Source: Thalassotalea euphylliae (GTDB lineage Bacteria; Pseudomonadota; Gammaproteobacteria; Enterobacterales; Alteromonadaceae). Taken from it: a DNA stretch of 64,000 nucleotides. The position numbers and the translations under genes are program-made. Each line of letters begins with the position of its first letter. The stretch's first letter is position 1. Below the pieces are notes generated by a model that saw nothing but the letters and a program-made list of their open reading frames with translations, had not been told where the DNA came from and did no database searches. This document shows, piece by piece, positions 11,701 to 21,672 of the stretch. The stretch is from assembly GCF_003390395.1 (NCBI RefSeq), contig NZ_QUOV01000001.1, positions 3,596,001 to 3,660,000 of the forward strand, read 5' to 3'.

Positions 11701-12468
11701 CAGCTCAACAGGCCCAAGCGCACAGTTCAGACCAAAAGAGATTGGTTTAGCGTGACGCAGTGAGTTGTAAAATGCTTCGGTTGTTTGACCTGAAAGCGTA
11801 CGACCTGAAGCGTCAGTAATGGTGCCGGAAATCATGATCGGCAGCTTCACACCACGCTCAGCAAACACAGTTTCAACGGCAAAAATGGCGGCTTTGGCGT
11901 TTAGCGTATCGAAAATGGTTTCGATAAGAATAATGTCTGAGCCACCGTCAATTAAGGCCTCGGTCGACTCTTTATATGCCGTGACTAATTCGTTGAAGGT
12001 GATATTGCGAAACGCTGGGTCATTAACATCAGGGGAAATCGAACAGGTGCGGTTTGTTGGCCCTAACACACCGGCAACAAAACGTGGCTTATGCGGCGTT
12101 TTCTTAGTGTATTCATCTGCCGCAGCACGCGCCAGCTTAGCCGCCGCTAGGTTAATTTCAGCACTTAACGCTTCCATGTCGTAATCCGCCATGGCAATCG
12201 TCGTCGCGTTAAAGGTATTGGTTTCGAGAATATCGGCGCCAGCTTCAAGGTATTCAGAGTGGATTGCCTTAATCGTCTCTGGTTGGGTCAGCACTAATAA
12301 ATCATTATTCCCTTGAATATCACAGTGCCAGTTTTGAAAGCGCTCACCGCGAAAATCACTTTCGCTGAATTTGCGGTTTTGGATCATAGTCCCCATACCG
12401 CCGTCGAGAATTAAAATGCGCTCGTTAAGGGCTTGCTGAAGTTGTTGAAACGATGCTAACTGCTGCAC
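8752..12468 (-). CDS. metH: Cobalamin-dependent methionine synthase
   Basis: Transfers the methyl group of 5-methyltetrahydrofolate to homocysteine through methylcobalamin, in the cytoplasm. All four modules are visible: the homocysteine domain with zinc cysteines in FGLNCALGP and [12 protein letters not shown]; the pterin domain beginning [13 protein letters not shown]; the B12 domain with the cobalt-ligand histidine in [11 protein letters not shown]; and the AdoMet reactivation domain with [16 protein letters not shown] place the start at the GTG at 12468, giving 1238 aa: an AGGAG Shine-Dalgarno sits just upstream, and it begins one base after the metA stop. A start at 12507 would lie inside metA and lacks such a site. 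The length matches the E. coli enzyme (1227 aa). It is probably cotranscribed with metA. Confidence 0.97.
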   Translation of the reverse strand: MQQLASFQQLQQALNERILILDGGMGTMIQNRKFSESDFRGERFQNWHCDIQGNNDLLVLTQPETIKAIHSEYLEAGADILETNTFNATTIAMADYDMEALSAEINLAAAKLARAAADEYTKKTPHKPRFVAGVLGPTNRTCSISPDVNDPAFRNITFNELVTAYKESTEALIDGGSDIILIETIFDTLNAKAAIFAVETVFAERGVKLPIMISGTITDASGRTLSGQTTEAFYNSLRHAKPISFGLNCALGPVELRQYVEEMSRISDVAVSAHPNAGLPNAFGEYDFSVEDMNEHVQEWAQSGFLNIIGGCCGTTPEHIRGMAETVANIAPRKIEVRAKACRLSGLEPLTIEKETLFVNVGERTNVTGSAIFRRLITEENYDQAIAVALQQVENGAQIIDINMDEGMLDSKAAMVRFLNLIAGEPDIAKVPIMLDSSKWDILEAGLQCIQGKGIVNSISLKEGEEIFRKQAELLRRYGAAVIVMAFDEVGQADTRERKFEICQRAYHILVDEIGFPAEDIIFDPNIFAVATGIDEHNNYGVDFIEAVKDIKENLPYAMVSGGVSNVSFSFRGNNPVREAIHAVFLYYAIKNGMDMGIVNAGQLAIYSDLPEKLKTAVEDVVLNSDDGATERLLEIAEEYRGQAGGTASKVDLAWRELPVNKRLEHALVKGINEFIVEDTEEARLAASRPLEVIEGPLMDGMNVVGDLFGAGEMFLPQVVKSARVMKQAVAHLQPFIEAEKTEASSNGKVLLATVKGDVHDIGKNIVGVVLQCNNYEIIDLGVMVPCEEILRVAREENVDVIGLSGLITPSLDEMVHVAKEMQRQGFELPLLIGGATTSKAHTAVKIEPQYEHPVVYVPNASRSVSVVSTLLSDEQRDDFVAKQKAEYVKVRERHNKKGPRSSLISLEDARANPTPISFDNYTPIKPKKLGVTVIDELDLNEVRNYVDWTPFFMTWQLSGKYPKILEHELIGEEATKLFNDANAMIDDVINNNKLKASAVIGLFPAHSVGDDIELFADKQSQQSGERLMRIHQLRQQGKKPEGQYNRCLSDFVAPKGATANGKVVEDYVGAFAVSAGFGADELVKAYDAEHDTYNSILLKAVADRLAEASAEYLHEKVRKEYWGYAPDEAFDNEALIREQYQGIRPAPGYPACPEHTEKGLLWELLDVENNIGMELTSSYAMWPGAAVSGWYFAHPDSKYFAVAKVNKDQVLDYAARKGFTIEQAERWLAANLDYDPD

Positions 12469-12469
12469 G

Positions 12470-13435
12470 TTACTCTCCTGTGATTGATGTCTGAATATGC
12501 TCAGCATCTAATTGGTAAGGGGTGATTTGATACACATAGTAGTTGATCCAGTTGTTAAACAACAGGCTACCATGACTGCGCCATTTACTCGCTGGTGGTT
12601 TCTCTAACGCGCTATCTGGGTTGTTATCGCGATAGTAATTTACGGGAATCGCTGGCGCTAAACCGTCAGACAAACCAGCGGCTAAATCTCGGCGATATTC
12701 ATCGTCTAACGTAGTTGGATCATATTCAGGATGGCCGGTAACAAACACTTGGCGTTTGTCTTCACTGGCACTTAAATATACCCCAGCTTCTGGCGACTGC
12801 GCCAAAACATTTAGGCTCTCAACCGATTGGTAATCTTTCGGTAACACTTCACCATAGCGAGAATGCGGCACCCAAAATTCATCATCAAAGCCGCGCGTTA
12901 GTTTTTCATGGGGGCGCAACTTATCATGGCGGTAAACGCCGGAAAGTTTAGCCTCACGAAGCTGACGCTCTAAGCCATAATGATGATACAAGGCTGCATG
13001 TGCCGCCCAACACAGGTACATGGTAGAAACTACGTTATTCTGCGCCCAATCGAAGACTTCTTGAATTTTATGCCAATAGCTGACTTCTTTGTAATTCATT
13101 AAGCCAAGCGGCGCACCCGTAACGATCATGCCATCGTATTGCTTGTGTTTTACATCATCAAACAAGCGATAAAACGACTCTAAATGCGACGTTGGTGTAT
13201 TCTTTGACGGGTTGGCGTGAATACGCACTAAATCGACATTAATTTGCAACGGCGTATTCGACAGCATTCGCAGAATCTGCACTTCGGTTTCAATTTTATT
13301 CGGCATTAAATTGAGGATCGCCATTTCCATTGGGCGAATATCTTGATTGGCGGCGCGGTGCTCCGACATCACAAAGATATCTTCGTTACCAAGAATTTTT
13401 AAGGCAGGTAACTGATCAGGAATTTTAATTGGCAT
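12470..13435 (-). CDS. metA: Homoserine O-succinyltransferase
   Basis: First committed step of methionine synthesis: acylation of homoserine from succinyl-CoA (some MetA enzymes use acetyl-CoA). The start is the ATG at 13435, giving 321 aa beginning [11 protein letters not shown], which aligns with the usual MetA start. An upstream in-frame GTG at 13453 is less likely. Family blocks are present: [19 protein letters not shown], the nucleophile cysteine in YLCWAAHAA, and FVTGHPEYD carrying the catalytic His and Glu. metH follows after one base, so the two form a methionine operon. A tandem met-box array lies about 65-100 bases upstream, pointing to MetJ repression. Confidence 0.96.
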   Translation of the reverse strand: MPIKIPDQLPALKILGNEDIFVMSEHRAANQDIRPMEMAILNLMPNKIETEVQILRMLSNTPLQINVDLVRIHANPSKNTPTSHLESFYRLFDDVKHKQYDGMIVTGAPLGLMNYKEVSYWHKIQEVFDWAQNNVVSTMYLCWAAHAALYHHYGLERQLREAKLSGVYRHDKLRPHEKLTRGFDDEFWVPHSRYGEVLPKDYQSVESLNVLAQSPEAGVYLSASEDKRQVFVTGHPEYDPTTLDDEYRRDLAAGLSDGLAPAIPVNYYRDNNPDSALEKPPASKWRSHGSLLFNNWINYYVYQITPYQLDAEHIQTSITGE

Positions 13436-13497
13436 AACAAATCCACAAGACACTAGCGAATAATTGAGCTAGTAAATGTGCCTTGGATCTTTAGCTA

Positions 13498-13532
13498 TGT
13501 CAACATCTAAACGTTTAGACGTCTAAACATAT
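13498..13532 (-). promoter_or_regulatory. MetJ-type met-box array over the metA promoter
   Basis: Four adjacent 8-mers resemble the MetJ consensus AGACGTCT. 13517-13524 is a perfect match, 13509-13516 (AAACGTTT) matches 6 of 8, and the flanking 8-mers 13501-13508 and 13525-13532 match 5 of 8. A perfect -35 hexamer TTGACA on the minus strand occupies 13498-13503, at the edge of the array. MetJ with S-adenosylmethionine should therefore block polymerase at metA-metH. The repressor gene is not in the window. The -10 element is not clear-cut. Confidence 0.85.
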
Positions 13533-13621
13533 TCTAAGAAAGGATTCGGAGATATGAAGTAAAGCTCTGCTTTAGTTAGCGATTGCCTTAATCACCAGTG
13601 ACCCCTAATTGAAAATGCTCT

Positions 13622-14746
13622 TTAATTACCTATATTCCTAAGCTCACCAATTTGCACAGGTAACTGTAGCGCTTGCTTATTGCGGTAAAGGCTTACCATA
13701 ATGCTCTCACCCGGCCTGGTTTCTGCAACAATATCTAGCGCTTGCTCAACACCCGTAATTTCAACATCATCAAATTGATAAACCAAGTCACCGACTTGCA
13801 AGCCAGCTCGCTGCGCTGGGCTGTTAGGACTAACGGCTGTAATGGTAAAACCTTTGGTATGTGATGGCAGCTGCTCGGTATTAACACCCAGCCAGCCACG
13901 TGTTACCCGGCCATTTTCGATAATTTTTTGCATAACTCGATTGGCGAGCTTATACGGCACCGCAAAAAAGATACCTTGCACATTGAGCTGTGAATTACGT
14001 TGCGTAAATTTGCGGGAATTTATGCCAACTAACTCGCCGTTTGTGTTAACTAACGCACCACCTGAGTTGCCTTCATTGATGGCCGCATCCATTTGCAGGA
14101 ACTGTAAATAGCTAGTACTGCTTAGGCCATTGCGACCCGTTGCACTGATAATGCCTTGAGTGACCGTTTGCCCCAAATTCAGCGGGTTACCAATCGCAAG
14201 CACGACATCGCCAGAAAGCGATTCCAAGTCATTGCGCTGCGGAATAACCGGCAGATTAACAGCGTCAACTTTAAGCACGGCTAAGTCAGTGTAAATATCA
14301 AAACCAATTAATACCGCATCATAACGCTGACCTGTTTGTAGCCATACCGACACTAAATCGGCATTTTGCACTACATGGTAGTTAGTCAAAATGTAGCCGT
14401 TAGGATCCATGATCACCCCTGAACCTAAACGGGTAGTATTGGCGACATTGCGTGAATAACGTCTTGGCTGAGCATGATCCGTTGAGTAGATATTGACAAC
14501 AGCGGGCGCTGCTCTGCTGACCGCTTTAGCATAAGACAAAGGTGCGGTTTCTTCTTTTTCGCCATTTAAAAAGGTCGAGTTAGCCAATTGCATGCGCAAA
14601 TCAGGCACTAACAAAATCAAGATAACGGCAGCAAGCACACCATAGCTTGCTGACTGAACTATATATTTAATAAAGGCGATGAATTTTGACAAAATTTGAG
14701 ATCTGAAAGAGCTAAACCAATTATTATTATGGCTTAACTCTATCAC
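13622..14746 (-). CDS. degS: DegS-like inner-membrane serine protease with PDZ domain
   Basis: Trypsin-like periplasmic protease anchored in the inner membrane. In DegS the PDZ domain senses misfolded outer-membrane proteins and the enzyme makes the first cut in RseA to release sigma E. One transmembrane segment lies at about residues 30-48. The triad is His in TNYHVV, Asp in TDLAVL and Ser in EGNSGGAL. A single C-terminal PDZ domain covers about 275-365. One PDZ and an N-terminal anchor favour DegS over DegP/DegQ. The start is GTG (14746) without an obvious Shine-Dalgarno, so the N-terminus is uncertain. A degQ neighbour, common for degS, is absent. Confidence 0.85.
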   Translation of the reverse strand: MIELSHNNNWFSSFRSQILSKFIAFIKYIVQSASYGVLAAVILILLVPDLRMQLANSTFLNGEKEETAPLSYAKAVSRAAPAVVNIYSTDHAQPRRYSRNVANTTRLGSGVIMDPNGYILTNYHVVQNADLVSVWLQTGQRYDAVLIGFDIYTDLAVLKVDAVNLPVIPQRNDLESLSGDVVLAIGNPLNLGQTVTQGIISATGRNGLSSTSYLQFLQMDAAINEGNSGGALVNTNGELVGINSRKFTQRNSQLNVQGIFFAVPYKLANRVMQKIIENGRVTRGWLGVNTEQLPSHTKGFTITAVSPNSPAQRAGLQVGDLVYQFDDVEITGVEQALDIVAETRPGESIMVSLYRNKQALQLPVQIGELRNIGN

Positions 14747-14817
14747 ATTAATATCAGGAGTTTATAGACTGTTGATCACTTGATTGTGAAAGCTAACAAC
14801 TATCTACAGTTAAAGTT

Positions 14818-15984
14818 TTACTGAATAACCACGGTTTGCCCGTCTTGCAGTCGCTCTGCGCCACGAATAGCAACTTTGTCACCATCGTACAATTCGCCAC
14901 TAACAGAGACCCGTTCAAACGTCCCTTTGCCTACCTTTACCGGTAAACGCGATACCTTGTTATCTGCACCAACTTTCACCACATAGGTGCCATCTTTTCG
15001 TAAGATTAAAGCATCACGGTGCACCGTTAATGTCGGCTGTGCTTGCTGGGTTGGCACCGTGACTTTAACCAATTGACCAGCAGCCCATTGGCTGTTCAAG
15101 TGGCTTGGAATTTCAACGCGCACTTCAAAGGTTTGCGAGCGAGGGTCGGCACTTGGGATCACTGCGGTGATCGCTGCATCTAACTCTTGTTGCTCATTGG
15201 CAAGTGTTAGCTCATTGCCCAAGCGCAAGAACGCTAAATATTTTACTGGCACAAAAACTCTTGCTTCTAAGTGCTCGGTATCTAAAAATCGGCTGAGCAC
15301 ATCGCTGCGATTAACATCTGTTCCGGCTAACACTAAGCGTTCAGTGACTACGCCATCATATGGAGCTGTCACCGTTGCACGTGAAATTTGATCGTCAATT
15401 TGCTCAAGCTGTAATTGCGCAATTTCGATATCAGCTTCAGCCAGTTCAAATTGAGAGCGCGTTTGATCTAATTGAAATTGCGACGTGGCATTGGTTTTAC
15501 GTAACGTTTCTAAGCGATTCACTTCATTAGCATAGTAATCGCGATTAACCTTAGCGCGTTTGAGTTGAGCAACATGCTCCGCTCGGCTTAACTTTAGTGG
15601 CAACATATCCATTTTCACTAATTCGCCACCAGCCGTTACAAAGCTACCTGGTGCTGCCACCCAATCCACTCGACCACTAACCCCAGCGGTAATAGGAACG
15701 TGCATTTTACTGTGAACTGTGCCCATTAACTCTGCCGTTGCTGCTAGCGACATGCTGGTAACAACATCTACTTTCACCGCACTGGCTGGTGCTTCATTAG
15801 CATTGCTTACCAGCGATAATAGCAAACCAGTAGCCAAGATGAATGGCTTACAAGCTTTGTTGATTAAGCGAAAATTCTTACGATAAGCGCTGCGTGAAGA
15901 ACGAAAGGAGCTTTGGCTGCTTTTATTAACGCTGCTTTTAATTGGGCTGCTTTTACTTGGGCTATATAGTTTAACAAACATCAT
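14818..15984 (-). CDS. RND efflux periplasmic adaptor (membrane fusion protein)
   Basis: Adaptor that should link the RND permease encoded just upstream to an outer-membrane channel. It has a hydrophobic export segment at about residues 47-62, a lipoyl/barrel-sandwich half around VSGRVDWVAAPGSFV, an alpha-helical hairpin rich in Arg/Glu/Gln (about 130-200), and the second barrel half with ATVTAPYDGVVTERLV. There is no lipobox cysteine, so it is not the lipoprotein type. The ATG has AGGA five bases upstream, and the gene follows the permease after 6 bases. The N-terminal extension is oddly Ser/Lys-rich and encoded by three 15-bp repeats (15911-15955). The substrate cannot be told, and no TolC gene is adjacent. 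Confidence 0.9.
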   Translation of the reverse strand: MMFVKLYSPSKSSPIKSSVNKSSQSSFRSSRSAYRKNFRLINKACKPFILATGLLLSLVSNANEAPASAVKVDVVTSMSLAATAELMGTVHSKMHVPITAGVSGRVDWVAAPGSFVTAGGELVKMDMLPLKLSRAEHVAQLKRAKVNRDYYANEVNRLETLRKTNATSQFQLDQTRSQFELAEADIEIAQLQLEQIDDQISRATVTAPYDGVVTERLVLAGTDVNRSDVLSRFLDTEHLEARVFVPVKYLAFLRLGNELTLANEQQELDAAITAVIPSADPRSQTFEVRVEIPSHLNSQWAAGQLVKVTVPTQQAQPTLTVHRDALILRKDGTYVVKVGADNKVSRLPVKVGKGTFERVSVSGELYDGDKVAIRGAERLQDGQTVVIQ

Positions 15985-15990
15985 AAATTC

Positions 15991-18900
15991 CTAGCGGTTG
16001 CTAATTTTAAGTTGTGGCGTTGGGTGCAACGGCTCAATATTGTCACTGGTATTGTTTTCATCGTCGTTGCCATCAACCTTGCTGTCTGATTCATTGAAAC
16101 GCAGCAATGCCGGAAACAACACTAAGGTGAATAGCGCACTCACCATCATGCCACCAACAATAACGGTTGCCAGACCACGATAAATTTCACTGCCCACACC
16201 TGGCATTAGCATTAACGGCAACATGCCGAATAAACTGGTTAAGGTACTCATGTACACAGGTCTTGCTCTTACGCGCACAGCTTGTGCGACTGCACGGCGG
16301 CGAGTTAGCCCTTCGCGTTCAGCTTGGCGAGTTTGATCAACTAATAAGATTGCATTGTTAACCACTAGGCCAAGTAAAATAATAAAGCCAATCATGGTCA
16401 GCAAGTCTAACGACTGATAGGTAAACAAGTTCAAGCCATTTAACGCTAGTACACCGCCAGCAACGGCTAGTGGCATTACCAGTAACACTAATAAGCTGTC
16501 TTTTGCTGACTTAAACAAAGCCGTCATCAACAAAAACAGAATCACCAGTGCTAACACAAAGTTTTGGATCATATCTTGGATCGCGGCGGCCATTTTATTG
16601 GCATTACCACTGAGCAAAATTGATGAGTCATCTGGTAAATCCACCTGCATCGCGGGTACAACTTTTTCGCTCAGTATCGCAAGCGCTTCTTCCAGCGACA
16701 TATCTGCTGGCGGCGTCACTTGAATACTAATCGTGCGCTTACCATCTACACGGCGCAGTTGCGTGGGCCCAGCAGTGCGCTCAATCTGGGTTAGCTCACC
16801 TATGGTTTGAATACCTGCGAATGGCGAAAACACAGGTAAAGCAGCGAGTTCATCTGGCGTTTGCCATTGATCTGCGCGCAAAATCACATTGACTCGATCG
16901 TTGCCGTCAAAGTACTCATTGATAAATAAACCACTGGTAAACGCGCGTACCGCATTGGCAACATCATGACGAGTTAACCCTGCTTGGGTAATGCGTTGAT
17001 CGTCAGGCGTTAACTTAAGCTCAGGCTCTGCCAAGCTTAAGCTCGGCATCGGAAATGCTGTGGTATTTGCCATGTTCTGGTTTATCGCATCAATGCCAAC
17101 TTGTGCAACTGACATCAAGGTTTCAATATCAGGGCCTGAAATATCAATATCGACCGTGCGCCCATTACCGCCACCAGACACATTGATCATTGAGCCACGA
17201 AACAGGAAGGCTTGGGTGTCTGGCAGGCCTTTGAATATTTCGTTACGCACTATGTTCATCAGCTCTTCCACCCGCGTTGGGTCGTCGGCATAAATAAAGC
17301 CACCAGTGTTGGCTGAGCCGTTTGAATAGAAGTTATAACTTTTAATCTTAGGTTGCTGCTCACCAGCTAAATATGGCGCTAGACGCGCTTTGATTAACGC
17401 AGCCATCTCATTTTCGACAAAATCAACATTGCCACCTGGCGGCATGTTCAGCGAGTAAAAGAAGCCATCAATCGGCGCGCGAGGCATAAAATCAGTTTTC
17501 GGTAGCATAGTAACGCTTATCACTAAAGAGCCACCGAGTAACACGCCAACCCAGCTGTAGCGTTTAATTCGCGAGTTGGTTAAGCGCATCACTAAGTTTG
17601 TTAGCTTTTGCCAATAATGGTCATACGGATCAGACTCTTTAACATTTTTCAGCCAAAACTTGCTGGCAATTGGTAATACTGTTATCGCCGTCACTAGCGA
17701 AGCAATAACGGCTATCGATAAGGTTAACGCCAAATCAGAGAACAGCTGACCTTCAATGCCTTCCATAAATAATATTGGTAGAAAAATAGCGACACTTGTC
17801 GCTGTTGAGGCAAACAGCGCGCCTGTTACTTGCATGGCACCGCGAAGCACGGCCTTGTGATTATCTAAGCCATTGGTACGCATACGTACAATGTTTTCTT
17901 GCACAATAATGGCAGCATCAAGTACCAAACCAACCGAAAATGCTAAACCTGCCAACGAAATGACATTTAAGCTACGTTCAAAAAGGCTAAGTGCGACAAA
18001 TGACACAAATAAAGAGATTGGAATCGTGGTCGCAATAATTAACGTGTTGCGCATACCGCGCAAGAATAACCACAGGATCATCAGCGCTAATAACACCCCA
18101 AGCCCTAAGTTACTTTTCACCAGGGTTAAGGCGTTGCGAATGTGTACAGAAGAGTCAAAGCTTAAATCAATGGTTAGGCCAGCGGCATGCATTGGCCCTT
18201 CATTGAGCTCTTTAATCGCAACGTTAATTTCATCAAGTAACGCCACGGTATTGGCATCATTTTGCCTCGTTAAGGTGAAGTAATAAGCCGGTTGACCGCT
18301 GCGCAGACTAAAGCCGTTGCGATCTACTAAGGTATTTTCAACCGTTGCGATGTCTTTTAAATAAATCGGGCGATTACCGCTATAACCGACAATCATCTCG
18401 GTGAGGTTATCGACATCATACTTGCCAGCAAAGCGCACGGTATATTGGCGTCGCCCAACATCAGCCGTACCTGCCGAAACGTCGTTTGCCCGTGCGATAG
18501 TGGCACTAATATCACCGATAGGTAAACCAAGAGAAGCGGCACGCAGCGGGTCAAAGGTTACCCTTAATTCTCGTGGACGATGACTGGCTAAATTCACTTG
18601 GGCTAAACCTGGAATACGCGCAAAACGCGGCTTCACCACATCTTCAATCAATTTTTGGTATTGGCCGAGGTCGCGATTGGGATTATCTGGTAAGGTTTTG
18701 ATCAGCAATGACGCGGTTTGTGGGCCACCGCGCCCGCCGCCAGCAGATACCACCGGCTCAATCGCATCAAGCGGCAGCGGTGGCGCTTGGTTAAGGTTGT
18801 TAATCACCTCAAGCATCGCCTTTTGCATATCCGCACCTACGTCAAAGGTAAGGGTGATATTGCCTGAGCCACGCTGGATAAAGGTAGTTACTTTGGTCAC

Positions 18901-19128
18901 TCCTTGCGTGTTTTTAACAGCATTTTCCAGCGGCTCAATAATGACGGATTCCATCTCTTCCGGCGCAGCGCTGCGCCAGCCAGTAAAAATCGAGATTTGT
19001 GGCTGCTCGATATCCGGTGTCAGCTGAATAGGCAGTTTAGTCACACTTAACAGACCAAACACCATAATTAAGGCAGCAACAACAATAATTGCAGCGGGAT
19101 TTTTTAATGCGGCTCGGGTTAAATTCAT
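15991..19128 (-). CDS. RND-family efflux permease (AcrB-like)
   Basis: Inner-membrane proton-driven exporter of the resistance-nodulation-division superfamily. It has the typical duplicated layout: an N-terminal membrane helix, two large periplasmic loops and two membrane bundles (about 340-540 and 870-1010). I start it at the ATG at 19128 (1045 aa, MNLTRAALKNP), because the upstream in-frame extension is Arg/Lys-rich and unlike family members. In TM4 the usual Asp-Asp pair reads VLDAAIIVQEN, keeping only the first Asp; the TM10 motif reads GLVVNNAILLVD, without the AcrB-type lysine. The adaptor gene follows instead of preceding. The substrate is unknown; this is a multidrug/HAE1-like or related subgroup. 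Confidence 0.92.
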   Translation of the reverse strand: MNLTRAALKNPAAIIVVAALIMVFGLLSVTKLPIQLTPDIEQPQISIFTGWRSAAPEEMESVIIEPLENAVKNTQGVTKVTTFIQRGSGNITLTFDVGADMQKAMLEVINNLNQAPPLPLDAIEPVVSAGGGRGGPQTASLLIKTLPDNPNRDLGQYQKLIEDVVKPRFARIPGLAQVNLASHRPRELRVTFDPLRAASLGLPIGDISATIARANDVSAGTADVGRRQYTVRFAGKYDVDNLTEMIVGYSGNRPIYLKDIATVENTLVDRNGFSLRSGQPAYYFTLTRQNDANTVALLDEINVAIKELNEGPMHAAGLTIDLSFDSSVHIRNALTLVKSNLGLGVLLALMILWLFLRGMRNTLIIATTIPISLFVSFVALSLFERSLNVISLAGLAFSVGLVLDAAIIVQENIVRMRTNGLDNHKAVLRGAMQVTGALFASTATSVAIFLPILFMEGIEGQLFSDLALTLSIAVIASLVTAITVLPIASKFWLKNVKESDPYDHYWQKLTNLVMRLTNSRIKRYSWVGVLLGGSLVISVTMLPKTDFMPRAPIDGFFYSLNMPPGGNVDFVENEMAALIKARLAPYLAGEQQPKIKSYNFYSNGSANTGGFIYADDPTRVEELMNIVRNEIFKGLPDTQAFLFRGSMINVSGGGNGRTVDIDISGPDIETLMSVAQVGIDAINQNMANTTAFPMPSLSLAEPELKLTPDDQRITQAGLTRHDVANAVRAFTSGLFINEYFDGNDRVNVILRADQWQTPDELAALPVFSPFAGIQTIGELTQIERTAGPTQLRRVDGKRTISIQVTPPADMSLEEALAILSEKVVPAMQVDLPDDSSILLSGNANKMAAAIQDMIQNFVLALVILFLLMTALFKSAKDSLLVLLVMPLAVAGGVLALNGLNLFTYQSLDLLTMIGFIILLGLVVNNAILLVDQTRQAEREGLTRRRAVAQAVRVRARPVYMSTLTSLFGMLPLMLMPGVGSEIYRGLATVIVGGMMVSALFTLVLFPALLRFNESDSKVDGNDDENNTSDNIEPLHPTPQLKISNR

Positions 19129-19233
19129 GGCAGGCTCTAGTTTTCGTTTTCGCCGCACAGGGTAACCAATCTCTGCTCGCGACGGGAGCCCGATAAGTTT
19201 AACGCGATAATTTATGCGATAAAATGACAAAGC

Positions 19234-19286
19234 GTAACAAGTCGTTACACCTTTATATCATTATAAACTATTGAATTGATTTACAA
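19234..19286 (-). promoter_or_regulatory. Candidate promoter and operator of the RND operon
   Basis: On the minus strand a perfect TATAAT (19260-19265) lies 15 bases after TTGTAA (19281-19286); CTTGTA with a 16-base spacer is an alternative -35. Just downstream, near the expected start of transcription, arms GTAAC (19234-19238) and GTTAC (19244-19248) form a small inverted repeat. That position would suit a repressor operator. No regulator gene is adjacent, so the operator is speculative. Confidence 0.5.
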
Positions 19287-19297
19287 GAAAGTCTCGA

Positions 19298-19324
19298 AAA
19301 TAAAAAAGGCAGCCTAGGCTGCCT
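19298..19324 (-). terminator. Intrinsic terminator after tldD
   Basis: The 18-bp perfect palindrome AGGCAGCCTAGGCTGCCT (19307-19324) forms a GC-rich stem with a CTAG loop. On the minus strand it is followed by TTTTTATTTT. It lies 26 bases past the tldD stop and separates the yhdP-nit-tldD unit from the RND operon. Confidence 0.92.
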
Positions 19325-19349
19325 CAATACTTTACCGATATAAAGACGA

Positions 19350-20792
19350 TTATTGGGTACCACCAACTGTCATTTCATCGACTTTTAATGTTGGTTGGCC
19401 AACACCAACGGGGACGCTTTGACCATCTTTACCACATACGCCAACGCCAGCATCTAAGGCTAAGTCATTACCCACCATGCTCACTTTTTGCATTGATTCA
19501 GGGCCACTGCCAATTAAGGTTGCCCCTTTGACTGGCGAGGTAATTTCACCGTCTTCAATGAGATAAGCTTCAGCGCTAGTAAATACGAACTTACCTGAGG
19601 TAATGTCTACCTGACCACCCGCAAAATTAGGCGCATAAATCCCCTTTTTCACTGACTTAATAATATCTTCTGGTGAAGACTCACCAGCAAGCATGTAGGT
19701 ATTAGTCATACGTGGCATAGGCAGGTGCGCGTAAGACTCACGACGACCATTACCGGTTGGTGCAACCCCCATTAAGCCAGCATTGTGCTTGTCTTGCATA
19801 TAGCCTTTCAAAATACCGTCTTCAATCAGTACGTTGTATTGGCCTGGCGTCCCTTCATCATCAATATTTAATGAACCTCGACGATCCGCCAAAGTGCCAT
19901 CATCAACGATGGTACAAAGACTAGATGCCACTTGCTGGCCTACTTTGCCAGAGAATGCCGACGAACCTTTGCGGTTAAAGTCACCTTCAAGACCATGACC
20001 AACCGCCTCGTGCAATAGCACGCCCGGCCAACCAGCACCTAAAACGACAGGGAAGCTACCAGCAGGGGCATCAATGGCGTCTAAATTAACAACCGCTTGG
20101 CGCACCGCTTCTTCTGCGTAAAACTTATATCTTGGCTTGTCGCCTTGGGCTTCAAAGAAATAGCTATAATCGGTGCGGGCACCACCGCCTGAACTACCGC
20201 GCTCACGCTTACCGTTAGACTCAACAAGTACCGAACAATTTAAACGAACAAGGGGGCGAATATCGGTTGCAAAGGTGCCATCAGTAGCCGCGACTAGCAC
20301 ATGTTCATAAACGCCAGATAAACTGACAATCACTTGGCTAACTCGACTATCGACACTGCGTGCATGTGCTTCAACTTCATGCATCAGCGCGATTTTCTTT
20401 TCTTGGCTTAAGCTCGCTAGTGGGTCAATCGCATGATAAATCGTTTCACTGCTCACATCGCTAAAAACTTGTACCTTGCCATGCTGACCACTTGCCGCAA
20501 TGCCACGCGCAGCGTTGGCTGCTTTGTCTAATGCTTGTAGTGAAATATCATCCGAGTATGCAAAACCCGTTTTTTCGCCAGAAATCGCACGTATACCGAC
20601 GCCGCGCTCAATATTGTATGAGCCTTCTTTAACAATGCCGTCTTCAAGCATCCACGATTCATGACGTGATGATTGAAAATATAAATCCGCAAAGTCCACT
20701 TGATGTTGGTGGATTTGACTTAGGGTGTCGGTTAACGCACTGCGATCTAACTGACTATCTGCAAGTAACACTTGCTCAACTTTATTCATCAT
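19350..20792 (-). CDS. tldD: TldD metalloprotease subunit
   Basis: TldD pairs with TldE (PmbA) in a zinc peptidase that degrades unfolded peptides and matures microcins such as MccB17. The metal motif [11 protein letters not shown] is at about residues 260-270, inside the family block [13 protein letters not shown]. The length (480 aa) is typical. The start overlaps the upstream nitrilase stop by 11 bases (two consecutive ATG codons), which suggests coupled translation, and a strong terminator follows. The partner tldE is not in the window, as in many genomes where the two are unlinked. Confidence 0.97.
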   Translation of the reverse strand: MMNKVEQVLLADSQLDRSALTDTLSQIHQHQVDFADLYFQSSRHESWMLEDGIVKEGSYNIERGVGIRAISGEKTGFAYSDDISLQALDKAANAARGIAASGQHGKVQVFSDVSSETIYHAIDPLASLSQEKKIALMHEVEAHARSVDSRVSQVIVSLSGVYEHVLVAATDGTFATDIRPLVRLNCSVLVESNGKRERGSSGGGARTDYSYFFEAQGDKPRYKFYAEEAVRQAVVNLDAIDAPAGSFPVVLGAGWPGVLLHEAVGHGLEGDFNRKGSSAFSGKVGQQVASSLCTIVDDGTLADRRGSLNIDDEGTPGQYNVLIEDGILKGYMQDKHNAGLMGVAPTGNGRRESYAHLPMPRMTNTYMLAGESSPEDIIKSVKKGIYAPNFAGGQVDITSGKFVFTSAEAYLIEDGEITSPVKGATLIGSGPESMQKVSMVGNDLALDAGVGVCGKDGQSVPVGVGQPTLKVDEMTVGGTQ

Positions 20793-21672
20793 GGATTAAC
20801 TCTGTTTTAAATCGGTTGTGTTGGCGAACCGGAATACTGTTTCTTACTTGCGCCAACAAATCAGGATCAAAGTCGGCGCTAATCACGCCAATACCCGCTT
20901 CCTGTTCGGCTAATATTTCACCCCAAGGGCTGATGATCATCGAATGGCCCCAGGTTTCTCTGCCATTAGCATGCACGCCTTCTTGGCCGGCAGCAATAAT
21001 ATAAACTTGGTTTTCAATCGCCCTTGCTTGTAGTAACGTTTGCCAATGCGCTTTACCGGTCACTCGAGTAAACGCAGCTGGAACAGTAATGATATCGGCG
21101 CCTTGGCCCGCTAATTGACGATATAACTCAGGAAAGCGAACATCATAGCAGATTGATAAACCTAATTGGGCAAAAGGTAGCGCTATACAGCTCGTTTGCT
21201 CTCCTGCTGCTGTGTAGCGTGACTCTTGGTAATTTTTTTCATTGTCAGCAACGCTGACATCGAACAAATGCAACTTTTGGTAGTGACCGAGCAATTCTCC
21301 CTGTGGTGAGAATAAACACGACGTATTGTAAAACTTGTCTGGTGTCTTGGCTGGCGTTGGCAAACTGCCAGCAAGTAAATACACTTGATAACGCTCAGCT
21401 AATGCAGCAAGCCCTTGAAATATTTTTGCCTGCTGCTCAGCATTATGGGCAAGCTGCAATTGATCTTGCTCTTTGCCACCAAAGTAAAGGCAACATTCTG
21501 GCAGCAGCACGATGTGATCAGCTTCTGCGTTACTCGTCACACTAGCAGCCGCATGACTATCGTCCTTGCTTGTCAGCACTGTTAGTTGCTCAGCAATTTG
21601 CGCTAGATTGGCATCAATATCCGGCATGGCGCACATTTGCACTGCCGAGAGGCGAACTGTTTGCTTAGCCAT
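20782..21672 (-). CDS. Carbon-nitrogen hydrolase (Nit1-like amidase)
   Basis: Nitrilase-superfamily amidase. The catalytic Glu is in [10 protein letters not shown], the Lys in YQKLHLFDV and the Cys in [16 protein letters not shown], in the usual order and spacing. The FDVSVADN and [12 protein letters not shown] segments match the Nit1/omega-amidase branch, whose known role is hydrolysis of deaminated glutathione (metabolite repair). That specificity is an inference from family resemblance. The gene overlaps both neighbours (8 bases with yhdP, 11 with tldD), so it is translated within the yhdP-nit-tldD unit. Confidence 0.88.
   Translation of the reverse strand: MAKQTVRLSAVQMCAMPDIDANLAQIAEQLTVLTSKDDSHAAASVTSNAEADHIVLLPECCLYFGGKEQDQLQLAHNAEQQAKIFQGLAALAERYQVYLLAGSLPTPAKTPDKFYNTSCLFSPQGELLGHYQKLHLFDVSVADNEKNYQESRYTAAGEQTSCIALPFAQLGLSICYDVRFPELYRQLAGQGADIITVPAAFTRVTGKAHWQTLLQARAIENQVYIIAAGQEGVHANGRETWGHSMIISPWGEILAEQEAGIGVISADFDPDLLAQVRNSIPVRQHNRFKTELIHDE

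Noticed and set aside
12469..12507. Start of metH at 12507 inside metA
   Set aside because: That start lacks a Shine-Dalgarno and would add 13 residues not seen in MetH proteins. The GTG at 12468 has AGGAG at good spacing and gives a family-typical N-terminus.
13560..13574. TAAAGC/GCTTTA hairpin after degS as a terminator
   Set aside because: The stem has only six mostly AT pairs and no T-tract follows on the minus strand, so termination is unlikely.
17873..18283. 136-codon plus-strand ORF opposite the RND permease
   Set aside because: It lies wholly antisense to a conserved membrane-protein region and reads as compositional noise from the complementary strand.
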